Positions 1 to 11,413 are shown, counted from the first letter of the stretch. The stretch: DNA of 64,000 bases from Lepas anatifera (GCA_034440635.1 JAOTON010001031.1:124001-188000), one strand, 5' to 3'. Translations and numbers: made by a program. The notes: generated from the letters alone by a model not told the origin.

Positions 1-1377
1 TATGAAACTGCAACGCTTTTGGTCTGTTAAACACAGGTACAGTCTTATGTAAACAACAAAAGACAGCATTTTCGTGCCAGAATGACACACTTCTTATTAT
101 ACTCCGAGCCAAAAAGGAAGGGGAGAATAGTGTAGGGAGAGCAGCCTCTCACTTTTCGAGAGTGTAAAACACCCCATACCCTCTCGGGCCCACGTTTGCG
201 ACGTCCGCAGCCGAGAGAAGCCTTGATCCAATTTTACTACTACCTAGATTCTTAGTTAATTCGGTAAGCTGTCATTTATTCTTTGCAGACTCATGTGTTG
301 AAACTTTCTTCCGAATCGGCGTGGACCGTTGGTCGGGTACAGCTGTTCCGAGCTTTAGATAAGTTCTTCAACGAATAAAGAAAACCCCCAGCTATTCGGT
401 CGTATTTCTAAATCTCTTTGAGTTTCCTACCAGCCCCAGTATCTTTGAGCCCGCCGAGCAGAGTATTCCTCGGGATCTCTGCAGTGGCGCGATTCTTCGC
501 CCTTCGCACCACAGGCGCGGCTCCGACGCCACTGAATGTCTGTGCCTATAGGGCCGAGGATTTATGCCGCCGTTATAGAAAACAGAGCCTTCATAACTCA
601 AGTCAATCTGGTCGAAAATGGTGTTCCAAGCAATGGCGGCCGTCGCTCTCTGACAGCCTTATTGGCCGTAGCTCATGAAGGCGGTTATTGTCGGCCGCGG
701 CTGGGCGACTCTGGGAGTTGAATGTCAATGGACGACTGATCCCACGCCACCTATAACACTAGGCTGCACATCACATTTTCAGCATTTTCGATTTTTGTGC
801 AAAATTTCGTAATCACAAATTCGAAATGTAAAGTATAGATTGCATACTTCTTGCTCGTGATTTAGTTTGCAATCTAAAATTTAAACATGCAAATATGTGG
901 TAAGGGTGGAGGATCCGAGTAACATTCTGAGAAAAGCAAAGAAAAAAGTCGGCCTAATCCGGCTATAAGTGGGAACAATTTTATATTTTTAGGGGCGTTG
1001 GCTGAATACCACCTGGATCCGCCCCCGTACCCACCTGCCGCCATTGCTAGTTACGAATTATAGACTTTGAGATATTAAAGCCAAAATAATAGGTACTCTA
1101 TTTGCTGCTTCTTGTATTTGGACGCTCCATTTCTTTTATGAAAGGGATTCAGAAATGGATTGAAGGGGAGGAACTGGAGGAGTGCTTGCTCCCCTTAGGC
1201 TTGTGCATCCCTGTTACGTCGGATGCCAGTGGTCGAAAGAGCTGTCATACAGCTATCAAACTGCCTACGCCACCACCGAACAAAGCAATGGACATCCCGC
1301 TGGGTGTACACCAAGCCCCTTTTAAACGGTCCTAAACTTAGCGCCGCACTTAAACACCCACCAACAGCCTCTCTGTA
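1..1377. other. unassigned non-coding DNA
   Basis: No gene is recognisable. Open frames are all under 90 codons and show no familiar domain. A relic of a short inverted-repeat transposon may lie at about 911-1025, because it is bounded by GGATCCG at the left and CTGGATCCGCCCC at the right, the ends seen on better-preserved MITEs elsewhere in this window. The 420-720 patch is richer in GC but shows no coding signature. Confidence 0.5.
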
Positions 1378-1539
1378 TGACAGCCAGCGCGCGGTGTGAC
1401 AGCTGGAGTGTCACTGGCCTGACAGAACAGACCGGGCTACATGACAGACGACGCCACAACAAACGCTTGTTAATAACCGGGACATGACAGGCGGGACGGC
1501 CGCTGTCATGTGACTGTCGGAAAACAGCGGTTCTGACAG
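1378..1539. promoter_or_regulatory. cluster of TGACAG motifs
   Basis: TGACAG occurs at 1378, 1397, 1420, 1442, 1485 and 1534 on the plus strand, and as CTGTCA at 1503, giving seven sites in 162 bp; another CTGTCA is at 1242. TGACAG is the core recognised by TALE-class homeodomain proteins (Meis/Homothorax/TGIF). The cluster is seen directly; a regulatory role is inference, and a decayed tandem repeat would also explain it. Confidence 0.3.
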
Positions 1540-1565
1540 CGCCGAGGTCTGGGTGTAAGTGGGTG

Positions 1566-1629
<64 letters not shown>
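1566..1629. repeat. (GA)n microsatellite
   Basis: A run of GA dinucleotides interrupted once by an extra A near 1580. Frames here read as Arg-Glu or Leu-Ser strings and are artefacts of the repeat. Confidence 0.97.
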
Positions 1630-1632
<3 letters not shown>

Positions 1633-1784
1633 TAAGGAAAGAGGGGGTGGAGAAATTCGTATTCACGTTGGAGATACCTCGCACCCGTTCTGATCTCCCA
1701 GTGATAACTGCAAAACGAAAAAGTTTAACCTCAAGAGGGAGAGCCAGAGCCTTTGCTTTCTTGTGAACCTGTGTGGTACGTTAG

Positions 1785-1930
1785 CCACTAGTGGATCCAG
1801 GGAGAGGCAATCGGGGCAATTTACCCGCAAACCCCAGTTTTGCTGATTTTCTTTAAAAAAACACACGTTTTTCACGATGTTAGGCGCCGTTGCCCACCTG
1901 AAACCACCGGTCTGGATCCGGCCCTGCCGA
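1785..1930. mobile_element. degenerate MITE with GGATCC ends
   Basis: The segment begins near GTGGATCCAGGG and ends near TCTGGATCCGGCCC, an inverted pair. The interior contains the A/T-rich stretch with CACGTTTTTCACGATG that resembles the interiors of related relics at about 13930-14075, 23607-23720 and 43020-43160. No target duplication is visible. It is a non-autonomous relic with no coding capacity. Confidence 0.45.
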
Positions 1931-3331
1931 TAGCTGATTTGGTTATGAGATCAGCCAGGAGGTTGTTGCCGAGATGGCTTACCGGCAAAATGATCGGCAT
2001 AGAAGTAAATAACTACCAGTGCCAGGAACCAAGCATGTAAAACTGCATGCTTTTGGGATATGCACAACCTTAAAAGTGAAACATGCGCTTCTAAACATTG
2101 AAAATCAGCCCGACGGACTGAAGCTTCATCAGAGTCCGCCTCACTGACGTTGATCGTAGTAAAAGGCGACGTGGGTACCATGGGTATCGAAAGCAGGGGG
2201 CACACGCCCCAACAGACCTTACAGGGGGAAGTTAACCCAAACACTGTGATTCTTGCCCGATCATATTCGTCTTTTCTCATACTTTTTATATACTGAGGAC
2301 AAAACGCAAATGTTTTCAAATTCGTTTTAGGTGAATGAGCTTAATGGAGCTCTCCTCACGGACTTCTATTTAGGCTTGTCTTCACTCACTCCCCTAACCT
2401 CCCATGGTTTCCAACAGGTCATAGCCTAGCCTCCCCACTCAGCCCACCGACCCCAGCCCAAAAATCCGTGACGACACCCCTATCCACCAGTGCTGCTTCA
2501 ACTCGCGTGAGTATCCATTGCGATTGCCCTCCAGAGACAATAACATTCCACCGCCTATGCCTTTAGGTTTCGAGGTATAGTCTCAGAAAAGGGAAGAGGG
2601 CTAAAACATCGGCATTGTTTGGTTTCCGACTGAGGTTTCGTGCCTTTTCGCCCATTCAACGCGGAATAGCAGCAAGTGCCCTCCTCTATTGGATACATCC
2701 CTTCCTAATCTTCCGAAAGTACGTCGGTAGTGCTCTCCAGAACGTTTATTAGTTTTGTTCTACAAGCTCCCTCGCCCCTCTGCCATCAACCATCTTCGGG
2801 CCGGGCACCGCTTCCCTCCCCTCAGCAGAAACCCATCTCGACGCTCCCGAAATGCCAGTCTGTGCCGACTCCGCCGCCGTCTCGCCTATTCTGAACGTTA
2901 GCAATGAAATCAAGCCGATAAAGAACAAAGTATGGCTAAGAATATCTGGAAACTAGACTCCTCATATGTTTCCAGGTGCATTACAAAATATGCTGTCATT
3001 TTCATGGATACGTTTTCATTGGACTTCTCGCAATGCAAGTGAACGTGCCTCCACCAATCAGCGGCCGCCATCCGCTGGTTGCCGGATGCCTGCGGGCTAC
3101 AGAGGTGAGAAAGGTCACGGCCACCGCTGGCGCCGAGTTCAAGCGTCGGTGGGAAGGGGTCGCGTGGCGGATTATAAAACCTACGCGTGTTGTGATGGGG
3201 ACGTTGGTGGTAGTTGACATGTTGCTGGTGTTGGAATGAGGGAGCAGAACAGGTGAGTGGGACATTGTGTATGGGGGTGGATAAATGGGTGGTATTTGTG
3301 CCGTGTTTAGCGCTAATTACATTGAAAAAAG
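1931..3331. other. unassigned non-coding DNA
   Basis: No gene, RNA or clear repeat was recognised. A 197-codon minus-strand frame at 2910-3503 overlaps the adjacent MITE for much of its length, so I do not treat it as a gene. Confidence 0.45.
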
Positions 3332-3611
3332 CAGGGGCGTAGCCAGGATTTCGCTCAGGGAGGGGCGGTGCCTCGAAAAGGGCCCCTGCGACAGTGCCAA
3401 AAAGGCCCTGATGGGTAAAAAGGGCCCTGCTTGTTACGGAATAGAGTGCTGAAGAGGGCTTAAGAGGGCCCTGTCTGGTATAAAATGTCAAATTTGGCCA
3501 CATAGCATAGTGCGGGCGAGCCGCGTGAAGCGCGGCTCGTGTCCTCAGGGGCCCCTCGGGCCCTCAGGGAGGGGCGGCTGTCCCTGCCGCCCCCCCTTGG
3601 CTACGCCCCTG
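3332..3611 (+). mobile_element. hAT-like MITE, copy 1 (CAGGGGCGTAGCC ends)
   Basis: A 280-bp element with terminal inverted repeats starting CAGGGGCGTAGCCAGG and ending TTGGCTACGCCCCTG. Inside are several GGGCCCT motifs and a hairpin with arms GAGCCGCG and CGCGGCTC. A second copy lies in opposite orientation at 28043-28325, where an exact 8-bp duplication is preserved. Here the flanks (GAAAAAAG and GAATGTAA) no longer match. Length, ends and the 8-bp duplication of the sister copy point to the hAT superfamily. It encodes no transposase. Confidence 0.8.
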
Positions 3612-4156
3612 GAATGTAAACATATTTGGCCTGGAAGGAAGTTCCTGGCGCAAATTTCGAGGCGGCTCGCTCAGAACCTGGCTATGGCCTACAGCAGTTT
3701 GTCACTATTGATATCAGGCTACCTCGCTCTCCAAGTTACTTATTATGCAATTATTAATATCAGCCATTAATAATACATGTTGAAATCCCGAGGGGAGGGA
3801 TGGTGGGTTAGGACCCCCCTGGATTTTGGGTCTCTCATAGGCTTTGTATAGGGCTTGTATTACCGTGCAGGCGTTAACCCACCCAGGACCCCCTGGATCG
3901 AGAAGAAATCTCAAGCCATAATCAATAGTCATAATCTCCTTGTTCAGTCAAGGCTTTGAACACAGATGACGGTTTGTTCTAAGGGGGGGATGACACTCAT
4001 GACACTCATGGATCTTCAACACTTCAAATGACACTCATATGACGTCAGTTTAAGTGTTGGTTGGGAGGGGCATTCAAGTGGAATTGAATGGCTGATACAA
4101 TGGCCGTGAACAAACACTAACCCATGATTTTTTATATAAATTTTGTCCAAGCTGTT
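3612..4156. other. non-coding DNA with a GACACTCAT direct repeat
   Basis: No gene seen. At 3991-4020 the nine-base unit TGACACTCA is repeated twice and followed by GGATCTTCAAC. Nearly the same block recurs at 5099-5136 inside a SINE relic. Confidence 0.5.
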
Positions 4157-4487
4157 CTCAGTTCGACTGCTGGAGTCGGAGTCTCACTAAAGTCATCAAG
4201 GGACTTGTCACGGAGACCCCGACCCCACCACCCGAACGAACAACTCCCACAATGAAGGGTTGATTTAGAAGCCAAAGTTTAACGTCCCACAAAGCACAGG
4301 GACGGCCGCCCCGCTCAGGTCACCCTCTCACCAGTCAGTTGCCAGCCGACCTGTACGTCGGGTAAACTATTGAGCGCCGGAGCGTCTCAGGGGAACCGAT
4401 CCCAAGCCTGGACATGCACTGTCACTGCATGCTTCTGAGCAGCAGGCCGGAGCCCAACGCTCTACCAACTGAGCTACTGGGGCGGCC
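4157..4487 (-). mobile_element. tRNA-derived SINE, family A, copy 1
   Basis: Read on the minus strand, the 5' end at 4487 is tRNA-like. The A-box TAGCTCAGTTGGTAGAGCG lies at 4459-4477 and a B-box-like GATCGGTTCCC near 4393-4403. Downstream is a non-tRNA body containing the motif GTTTAACGTCCC in plus-strand reading (about 4279-4290). The 3' part carries the GAGTCGGAGTCTCACTAA segment near 4173. The same body occurs at 9401-9707 and, without the tRNA head, at 55225-55440. The element would have been transcribed by RNA polymerase III and mobilised by a LINE. The TTTAACGTCC block resembles the conserved central domains known from metazoan SINEs, but I cannot name the family. Confidence 0.8.
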
Positions 4488-4625
4488 TTTTCTTTTACTT
4501 TTTCTTTTCGCTTTCCCTGTCTTTTTTCTTTTTTATGATACAAACCACTTACGATTTTTTTCCAATTGAGCATACAAATTACACTACATCTGCACTTACT
4601 GATGCCTCGTGCTCTTTTTCGCCTG

Positions 4626-4666
4626 TGGGTATGTATGTATGTATGTATGTGCGTGTGTGTGTGTGT

Positions 4667-4740
<74 letters not shown>
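4626..4740. repeat. (GTAT)n/(GT)n microsatellite
   Basis: Short GTAT repeats at about 4629-4650 pass into nearly pure GT to 4740. Frames here encode Cys-Val or His-Thr strings and are not genes. Confidence 0.97.
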
Positions 4741-4743
<3 letters not shown>

Positions 4744-5052
4744 AAATATATGTATGCATATAATTTTTGCTTAGGGTAGATTCATTCTAGCCTGGAATTT
4801 TTTGAGGTCACCAGAATTCACCAAAGGTCGCGCTTTTTTAATCAGTTTGTGTCTATAAATTGATTGAAGACACAGCTATGCTTTGATAGCTAGTGACGAA
4901 CACGATTCAAGGATCCGAATGTTATTCAAAATGGTGTTGACCTACGGTCAAGACAGACACTCGAAAGAAAGTAGTTTCCAAACATTAAATGTGATTGCTT
5001 TCAACGTTTGAAAGTGATCAGTGAGGGCGCTGGTTGCAGTAGAGTGTGTAAT
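4741..5052. other. unassigned AT-rich DNA
   Basis: Nothing recognisable. Confidence 0.5.
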
Positions 5053-5185
5053 AGGAACTGATCCCAAGCTTTTCCTGCGCTGCTAGTGCAAGGGTTCTGA
5101 CACTCATGACACTCGTGACACTCATGAATCTTCAACTAAACAGTAAAACCAGTTCTCAGGCCGGAGTACAACGATCAACCCTCTC
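5053..5185 (-). mobile_element. SINE family A relic
   Basis: The segment 5053-5070 (AGGAACTGATCCCAAGCT) and 5159-5182 (GGCCGGAGTACAACGATC) match the tRNA-head region of family A at 4390-4460, but the parts are separated by the GACACTCAT block at 5099-5136. It is a decayed copy interrupted or rearranged by that block. Confidence 0.5.
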
Positions 5186-5900
5186 CTGTCTAACGCTCCG
5201 CCTATCTCATCAGTTGGGGGGCTTTGGGGCTTTTGTTGCCGAGGGGTAAGGGCGTCGCCACCGAATTTTTACTAGAGAAGGGGCCCCGGATTGGCGGTGA
5301 CTAGGGGGCGGGGTGATGGGGTAGGGTTGGAGGTGAGTTTTTAGCATATTGTTTGTCTCAAAACGCTAATGATAATGCACTCCAATAACATTTCTGTAAG
5401 TCTAGGCAGGTAGTAGGGTAAATGCAAAAACCTAGGGCTAGTCCCACAATTATTGGCGGGTGTCCCCCTGATTCTTGAGGTTGGGGGACGCGTCCCCTCC
5501 GCCCCCTCCCCGCTTTCACCGCCCATGCCGAGGAGGCCGGTTTTCCAGGGGACCCCTGCAAAAAACCTAACCCCCAACCAAAGAAGCTTGCGCTGCCACT
5601 GCGCTCGCCCGGCGCCTACAGACGGTTCTCACTACGCCACTGCACCCCCTTCACGACATTCAGCTCCCACGCCGGTCTGCCGCCGCCTCACCCGTTCTTC
5701 CGTGGACAATGCCTCTGCCCGGCAGTCTCCGTCAGACCCCCTCCGCGGCAGACGTCCCGCGGCGGCGTCTGCCGCGGAAGCTGATGCCGCCGCTCCCGAC
5801 TTCAAAGGTCGCCGCTTCCGGCATCCCGTCCGATTGTACCGGCTCCAAACCGCCGTCAGGGGCGCACCCAGGGGTCACAAACCAGACACTAGTCACAAAA
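5186..5900. other. GC-rich non-coding DNA
   Basis: GC-rich with runs of G and C, including GGGGACGCGTCCCC at about 5484-5497, which is palindromic. Transposon relics are likely (compare the C-rich ends near 22400-22460). Frames of 119-200 codons run into the GA microsatellite and are not credible genes. Confidence 0.4.
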
Positions 5901-5960
5901 CAGAGAGAGAGAGAGAGAGCGAGAGAGCGAGAGAGCGAGAGAGCGAGAGAGCGAGAGAGC

Positions 5961-5995
<35 letters not shown>

Positions 5996-6004
5996 GGAGA
6001 GAGG

Positions 6005-6040
<36 letters not shown>
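5901..6040. repeat. (GA)n microsatellite with GAGAGAGC variant units
   Basis: About 140 bp of GA, with six or so GAGAGAGC units in the first third and GGGAGA units in the last third. Variant units are clustered rather than scattered, as expected from slippage and unit duplication. Confidence 0.97.
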
Positions 6041-6041
<1 letters not shown>

Positions 6042-8418
6042 TGTCGGCATCCTGATTTATTGCTATAATGGACGGTGCTTTTAGTATCTTTGCATCGATG
6101 GAGATATTTGTAAAGACTTGGCATGATCAGGAAATTCGAGCATCACTTCACCTATTCAGCTCCTGCTGGTTTACCTTCAGCTGCTGAAAAGTATATCCCC
6201 GATACGTAACTCACAGTATGAATTCGGCATCCGCATCTTGGCAGCGGGATATTGATGAGCAAGACGCAGAAGCCAAATACTAATTGCTTGCATTTCATCG
6301 ATTTTTCTCAGAGGGTGATGCAATGTTTGTCACCATCGGAAGATGCAAGCTCCCTGAGTTATAACTGCGCTATCCTTTATCGGCATTCATGATCTGCTGC
6401 CGGATCTGAGCGAAACATTGTGGAGGGGGACAGGGATGTGGATGTATATCTCTTTGAGGGTTGCCCGGGCACCACAAATAAAACGTTGAGTTAGTGTTAA
6501 AAATTCCTTTGAGAGTTGTTTTTATCATTTTTAGGACTTAAAACTTGGTTTATTTGCTTCAGCAAGCCTGTGTGAGGGCCAAAACAAAGATAATATCATG
6601 CTATCTGTTTTTGCGTGATGATTATTGGCATTCTTTCAAATTTGGGCACCTCCAATGAATTTTGTAAATCCACGCCCCTAAGGGGGGGGGAACAGGGACA
6701 AATGGTAGAACACAGTGTATTGGAAGAAAGCAAGCCAAAATCAGACCGAAAATTAGGATCGATTTGACCTGGGGCTTTGAAGGGAGGCATGGCCAGAGCG
6801 GCCCTCCAGGATCGGCCCCTGATCATGAGGCAGTATTTCCTGAGAGCTGATCCGTCTCAGTTCCGGGAGCTGGTGACTAAATCGCCACAACAACGGAGCG
6901 TGGTAGTTTGAAATTGCTGCTGTGAAATATTACGTTCCGGATGTTCTAAAGGGAATGTGGCACCTTGGTCGAATCCTGGAATTTAGTGTAATTAGGGGTA
7001 CTTTTAGCCGAATATCTTGGAATCGTCCATGACTTCTCTGAAAAATGTACAATAAGCTAGATATTTTGATTTTAAAAATGCGCCTCTAGGGAAAAAATTA
7101 TTCTCTGCCTGTGGATGATGTCATGATCTGGCAACCACTACAATATTCAATACGCTTCAAGGGCTTCGATTGGCTGATACTCAGCGTGACGTCAGCATAT
7201 GTCGTCACACCAACAGCCAGGACAACTGTGGCCTGCTGTTAAGGGTACATGAGGGGTACATCTCAGGTAGGTTTTAGTTTTTTACGGAAATCTCGAGTTC
7301 CAAGACAAATCATATATTGAGTACCGGGTTTTCCGACTTTCTTTACAACTTGGCTATCTCAGTTAAAATCCGTTATTAAGGTGTCACAGTCCCTTTAATG
7401 GTTCGGCACAAAGGTGTTAACGTACCGGGTATTTAGTTATGGTTAGTCCAATTATTGGTCAATGCTGATGTTTAGCAAACACGTATTCCTCCATTCAGAA
7501 ATCCATGAACAATTTGGTCGACGACAAAATTGTATTTATCGTAAAGGGTGTGAAATATCAAAGCAGGCAGCCGCGGTACATACCCCCATACATGCATTTC
7601 ACACAAATGAGTGAATGATACATACATACATACACAAGCATGGATTAAAAACAGGCATGGATTAAAACGGATGACACGTAAAAATAGCGTTTTTAAAATA
7701 CTCCCGGCAGACAGACGTTTGAAGTGGAGGCGGCTCGCACGAGTGGGCAATGTATTTATTTCCAGGAGTCAAGAAATGTGGCGACGGAATAAGAACGACA
7801 CATGTAAACGCTCAGAAAAAAGAGTCAGGGAAAAAGTGAAAAAGTAAGATAAAAACATGAAAGTGATAATAGCCATGCTGACTAAAACGCGTCACACGAG
7901 TGCCAGAAATTTCGGATCCGGTCTGGGCCCCTCCATTCTCCGTCCAACCAAAGCTACTCTGTTTGGAAACCTCGAGCACCAATCTAGGCTTCCTTGCACA
8001 ACTGTACACGCTCAGTTGTATGCAAACACCATTTAAGTCGGAAGTTTACCCCCATAATGTTGGAAAGCACCCTTGAAACTTTTAAGCCACGGATGAAACT
8101 TTTAAGATGACCGAAACTTTTAAGATCGGATCTCATTACGGTCGGCGTAACCTTTTTGAACTGAATATTATGCGACTCGTCGGGACAGAAAGCTCCCGTT
8201 AAAACCAATACAATCATAACCTGTCGTCGAATACGCAGGTGAACGGGCAAATGTTATCCGGTCTCTGGCTATTTGTGAAAAATTTGACTAGCCTTTGGTC
8301 ATAATAATGTTTGCTTTGCTGGAGAACAGTCGACAGATCTCTTCCTGATCTCGGGAAGAGCTCCTCATTGCCGTTGCGACATATTCTCTATTTTAGGAGC
8401 TGATTCAGGTTTTTGTAA
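6041..8418. other. unassigned non-coding DNA
   Basis: No gene recognised across 2.4 kb. Frames are below 95 codons without familiar motifs. A possible MITE end lies near 6806-6822 (CTCCAGGATCGGCCCCTG). A repeated phrase, GAAACTTTTAA, occurs three times at about 8072-8125. Confidence 0.45.
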
Positions 8419-8603
8419 GTAGGGGAGAGTGGGGTAAGATGCCCAGGGTTTAGAGAAATCCGGATTATGAAATAACCGCGGTAGCAGCAGCGCTGGTTTA
8501 AATGCCAAGTCGTAGCATTATCATTTATCGTGCTTATAGAGTCGATGAAATTGCTGATAATTATCATATTTTCTTACTATTATGGTTCTACTAGAGGCTT
8601 ACA

Positions 8604-8685
8604 AAGGGGCGTCTTACCTCATCGGGTGGGTAAGACGCCCCTGGCGTGGTAAGATGCCCCACCCCTGGGCATCTTACCCCATTTT
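8604..8685. repeat. double hairpin of TIR-like sequence
   Basis: Two adjacent inverted repeats: GGGGCGTCTTACC pairs with GGTAAGACGCCCC, and GGTAAGATGCCC pairs with GGGCATCTTACC across a short CACCCCT loop. Both are variants of the element's own terminal sequence. Confidence 0.75.
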
Positions 8686-9400
8686 GGTCTATCGTTGATG
8701 AAGTAGCTTTTTCGTAGTTATAAGCTTCACCAGTAATCAATTTAAGTATTATTCAGAAGTCAGAATGTATTTAGAAGCGTCCACACACATTTATAAAACA
8801 TGTAGGTGGTTTTCACGTTTCCACGTCAAATGATAAAACAAAGTTACGTAAAACTAACGATAAAAACCAAGGATAAGAACATACCATAAAAGTAATATAA
8901 AGTCGCACACATACACACAAACAACGAGGCACGAAACGAAGTAGGTAAACTGGTACGAGGCTTCTGAGAACCTCCCCTAAATCCCCTCCCTTGTCTTTTC
9001 TATGTCCCCTTTGTTTCAATTCCCCATTTTAAAAGAAATATGGGCCAGAACATTCACCTCAGACAGTAAAAATGGCTTGTGGCGACTCGAAGCTTCCTCC
9101 CACTAACCATCACAGGCTCCCAGTCTACCATTTATGACGCACAGCCACCTTAGCCTTCTCGTCAAGGCACACAGGCCCAGACTTCGCAGGCAGTACACTC
9201 GATCCATTCTTTGCACGAGAGAACAAAACTCCTCCGTAAATGAGATATCTGGTATCGTCATGCCCACTGTCTTTTTCCCTTAAACAGCTTTTGCCCGCCT
9301 CCTCCACGTCTTTTTAGATACCTCTGCTTTCGTAACCCTTTTAACTATTCTGTCTTCCAGAGCCTTTTTTTAGATGCATGTTGTTGCAAGTTAGGCTTTT

Positions 9401-9707
9401 AGAGTCGGAGTCTCACTAAGGTCATCAATGGACTTGTCCCTAGCCCCACCATCGGAACGAGCAACTCCTGCAATGAAGATTTAATTTAAAAGCCAAAGTT
9501 AAACGTCCCACAAATCACAGGGACGGCCGCCCCGCTCAGGTCACTCTCTCACCAGTCAGTTGCCAGCCGATCTGTACGTCGGGTAAACTATTGAGCGTCG
9601 GAGCTTCTCAGAAGAACCGATCCCAAGCCTGGACATGCACTGCCACCGCATGTTCCTGAGGAGCGGGTCGGAGCCCAACGCGCTACCAACTGGGCTACCG
9701 GGATGGC
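9401..9707 (-). mobile_element. tRNA-derived SINE, family A, copy 2
   Basis: Minus-strand SINE nested in the 2.5-kb DNA transposon. The A-box-like GTAGCCCAGTTGGTAGCGC is at 9680-9698 and the B-box-like GATCGGTTCTT near 9615-9625. The body has GTTAAACGTCCC (9497-9508) and the GAGTCGGAGTCTCACTAA tail segment near 9400. It aligns with the copy at 4157-4487 over its whole length with many substitutions, so neither is very young. Its position shows that the DNA transposon was already here when this SINE inserted. Confidence 0.8.
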
Positions 9708-10963
9708 AAATGCAGGGACGACGTAAGGGATCAGGTACGAAGCTTTGCAGGATAAGCCATATGGAATATTTGAGGTTTGGCTCATTCATAGGCGAATCCA
9801 GGGTAAACAGTCCAGCCATAGCCCCTTCCTAATTGGCCAAAATTGACCGATTTTGGCCAGTTTTGTTTTAAAATATGTTTTACAGTTTTGTCCATTTTAA
9901 TTTAACTGCCTTGTGCTTCCACCACACCAGTTTGATCTGAAACCGCCTTGAGGTCAGCTCCGGTTGGGGCATCAGGCTAGGTCCGGTGAACTCCCAAATA
10001 ATTGTCTCAAAGTTTTAATGATTGAGCTGGGATTCGCTTTATCGAATGAGAGCACCAACCACAAAATTTGGCTGTTATGGGATTCCTTGCTTTAGGGGCC
10101 TGGGTTCAGGTGCGAGGCCTTTAATTGGAAAGGGTAGGCACAAAGCGACAGATTGAAGTGTGCTCTTATTTAACACGTACGGTCATGCGCGTCGAAAGCA
10201 GAGGACAGGAACGGGAGGACATATCCCCTAACTCGTCAATCTGTGGGGACGTCTCTCGACAAGTTTTGGGAATCGACCTAGGTTTTTATTGTCTCCTTAT
10301 TACCTACCTACGTTGACCTACGTAAATTTTTTCATGAGCTTCATGGTCATTAGCTTTTTAAAAGACGGTCAATTTAAGGTTCACGTCCCCCCCCGCCATC
10401 ACCAGTTCAGGGTCCGTAGCCCCCAGTAACAATTCCGTAGCGCTACCCGTGGGTAAGGTTTGGACTAACCCCGAGTTTAACACATAGTTGTTTACTCTAA
10501 CAAATGACATTATATTACTCTGAGGAAAGACGCCCCCTTTCCACCGGGAAAGTTGCCCATGGGGCGTCTTTCCCCATTCGTTGAGGGGGCATTACATCAG
10601 TACCCAAACTAGATAAAACCTGAAAGGCAAAAATCATACAATTAATTCACTTAAGGGAAATGGTCAGTTAATGAGTCAAATATGCCATCATTCGTAATGT
10701 GAAGTCAAACAAAGCACGCTTCCAATATTCTTCGAGATATCTACAACCTGTGTGGGCAATGTTTTCTCAGAAAAGCATCGAAACAAAGACTTTCCCACCA
10801 GCTTCACGTAACTCACGGGAGGGAACTGATTTTTTGCGCAAGAAACAATCAAATCCTCTGCTTTCGACCAAGAACAATATTATTTACCAGTGGTGGCCCG
10901 GATTCCCAAAAGAGGGGATGGGGCGTCTTACCCGATGGGGCATCTTACCCCACTCTCCCCTAC

Positions 10964-11259
10964 TGCTCATTTAAGCATAACTGTTTTGATTTCTGCGGAC
11001 CCGAAAAATTGACCTAACGGAAAGAAATGACCAAAACTAGTTCGATTGCACTTGAGACAAACTTTTTGGTGTCCGTATATTTTAGCTCTCTTCGATTTTT
11101 TTGGTGTGTGGTCTTTTTACCCCTCAATGGGGCGAAGTTGGCCATACTCACCATCCCACCGAAGTTAATCGAGTAAGATATACAAACAGCCAACGCCAGT
11201 TTAACACGTCACTGCGCGGAATGACCGAACGTTTGGCAGCTGTTCTCTGCTTCATACAG
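10964..11259. other. unassigned non-coding DNA
   Basis: Nothing recognisable between the 2.5-kb element and the next MITE. Confidence 0.5.
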
Positions 11260-11405
11260 CATAGGCGGATCCAGGGGGGCAAGGAGGGGCACGTCCCCCC
11301 CGATTGACCCTCGGCGCCCCCTGAAATGGTCACGGCGCCCCCTGAAAGGTCGATGGCGCCCCCTGAAATGTCGCTTCCCACCCCTCCCCCCAGGATCCAC
11401 CTATG
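11260..11405 (+). mobile_element. 146-bp hAT-like MITE with exact 8-bp TSD
   Basis: The ends are CATAGGCGGATCCAGG and CCAGGATCCACCTATG. The flanking 8-mers TCATACAG at 11252-11259 and 11406-11413 are identical, as expected for hAT insertion. The interior repeats GGCGCCCCCTGAAA three times (about 11309-11366). Longer relatives sit at 14164-14430 and 50041-50317. Confidence 0.88.
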
Positions 11406-11413
11406 TCATACAG

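Larger units (their letters stand above)
8419..10963. mobile_element. 2.5-kb DNA transposon with TAAGATGCCC inverted ends
   Basis: The left end GTAGGGGAGAGTGGGGTAAG (8419) is mirrored at the right end by CTTACCCCACTCTCCCCTAC, finishing at 10963; the match extends inward through ATGCCC, for roughly 26 bp. No open frame resembles a transposase, so it is non-autonomous. Hairpins made of TIR-like sequence lie just inside both ends (8604-8685, 10524-10577 and 10916-10951). A family A SINE is nested at 9401-9707. I see no clear target duplication, so the superfamily stays open. Shorter relatives may lie at 49004-49520 and 35393-35640. Confidence 0.65.

Noticed and set aside
2910..3503. 197-codon minus-strand gene
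   Set aside because: More than a quarter of it is inside the hAT-like MITE at 3332-3611, and the rest has no recognisable domain or composition.
4459..4487. Functional tRNA gene at the family A SINE head
   Set aside because: Only the D-arm side is well preserved and the anticodon and acceptor arms cannot be closed.
4367..4759. 130-codon His-Thr frame
   Set aside because: It lies over the GT microsatellite and the adjacent SINE.
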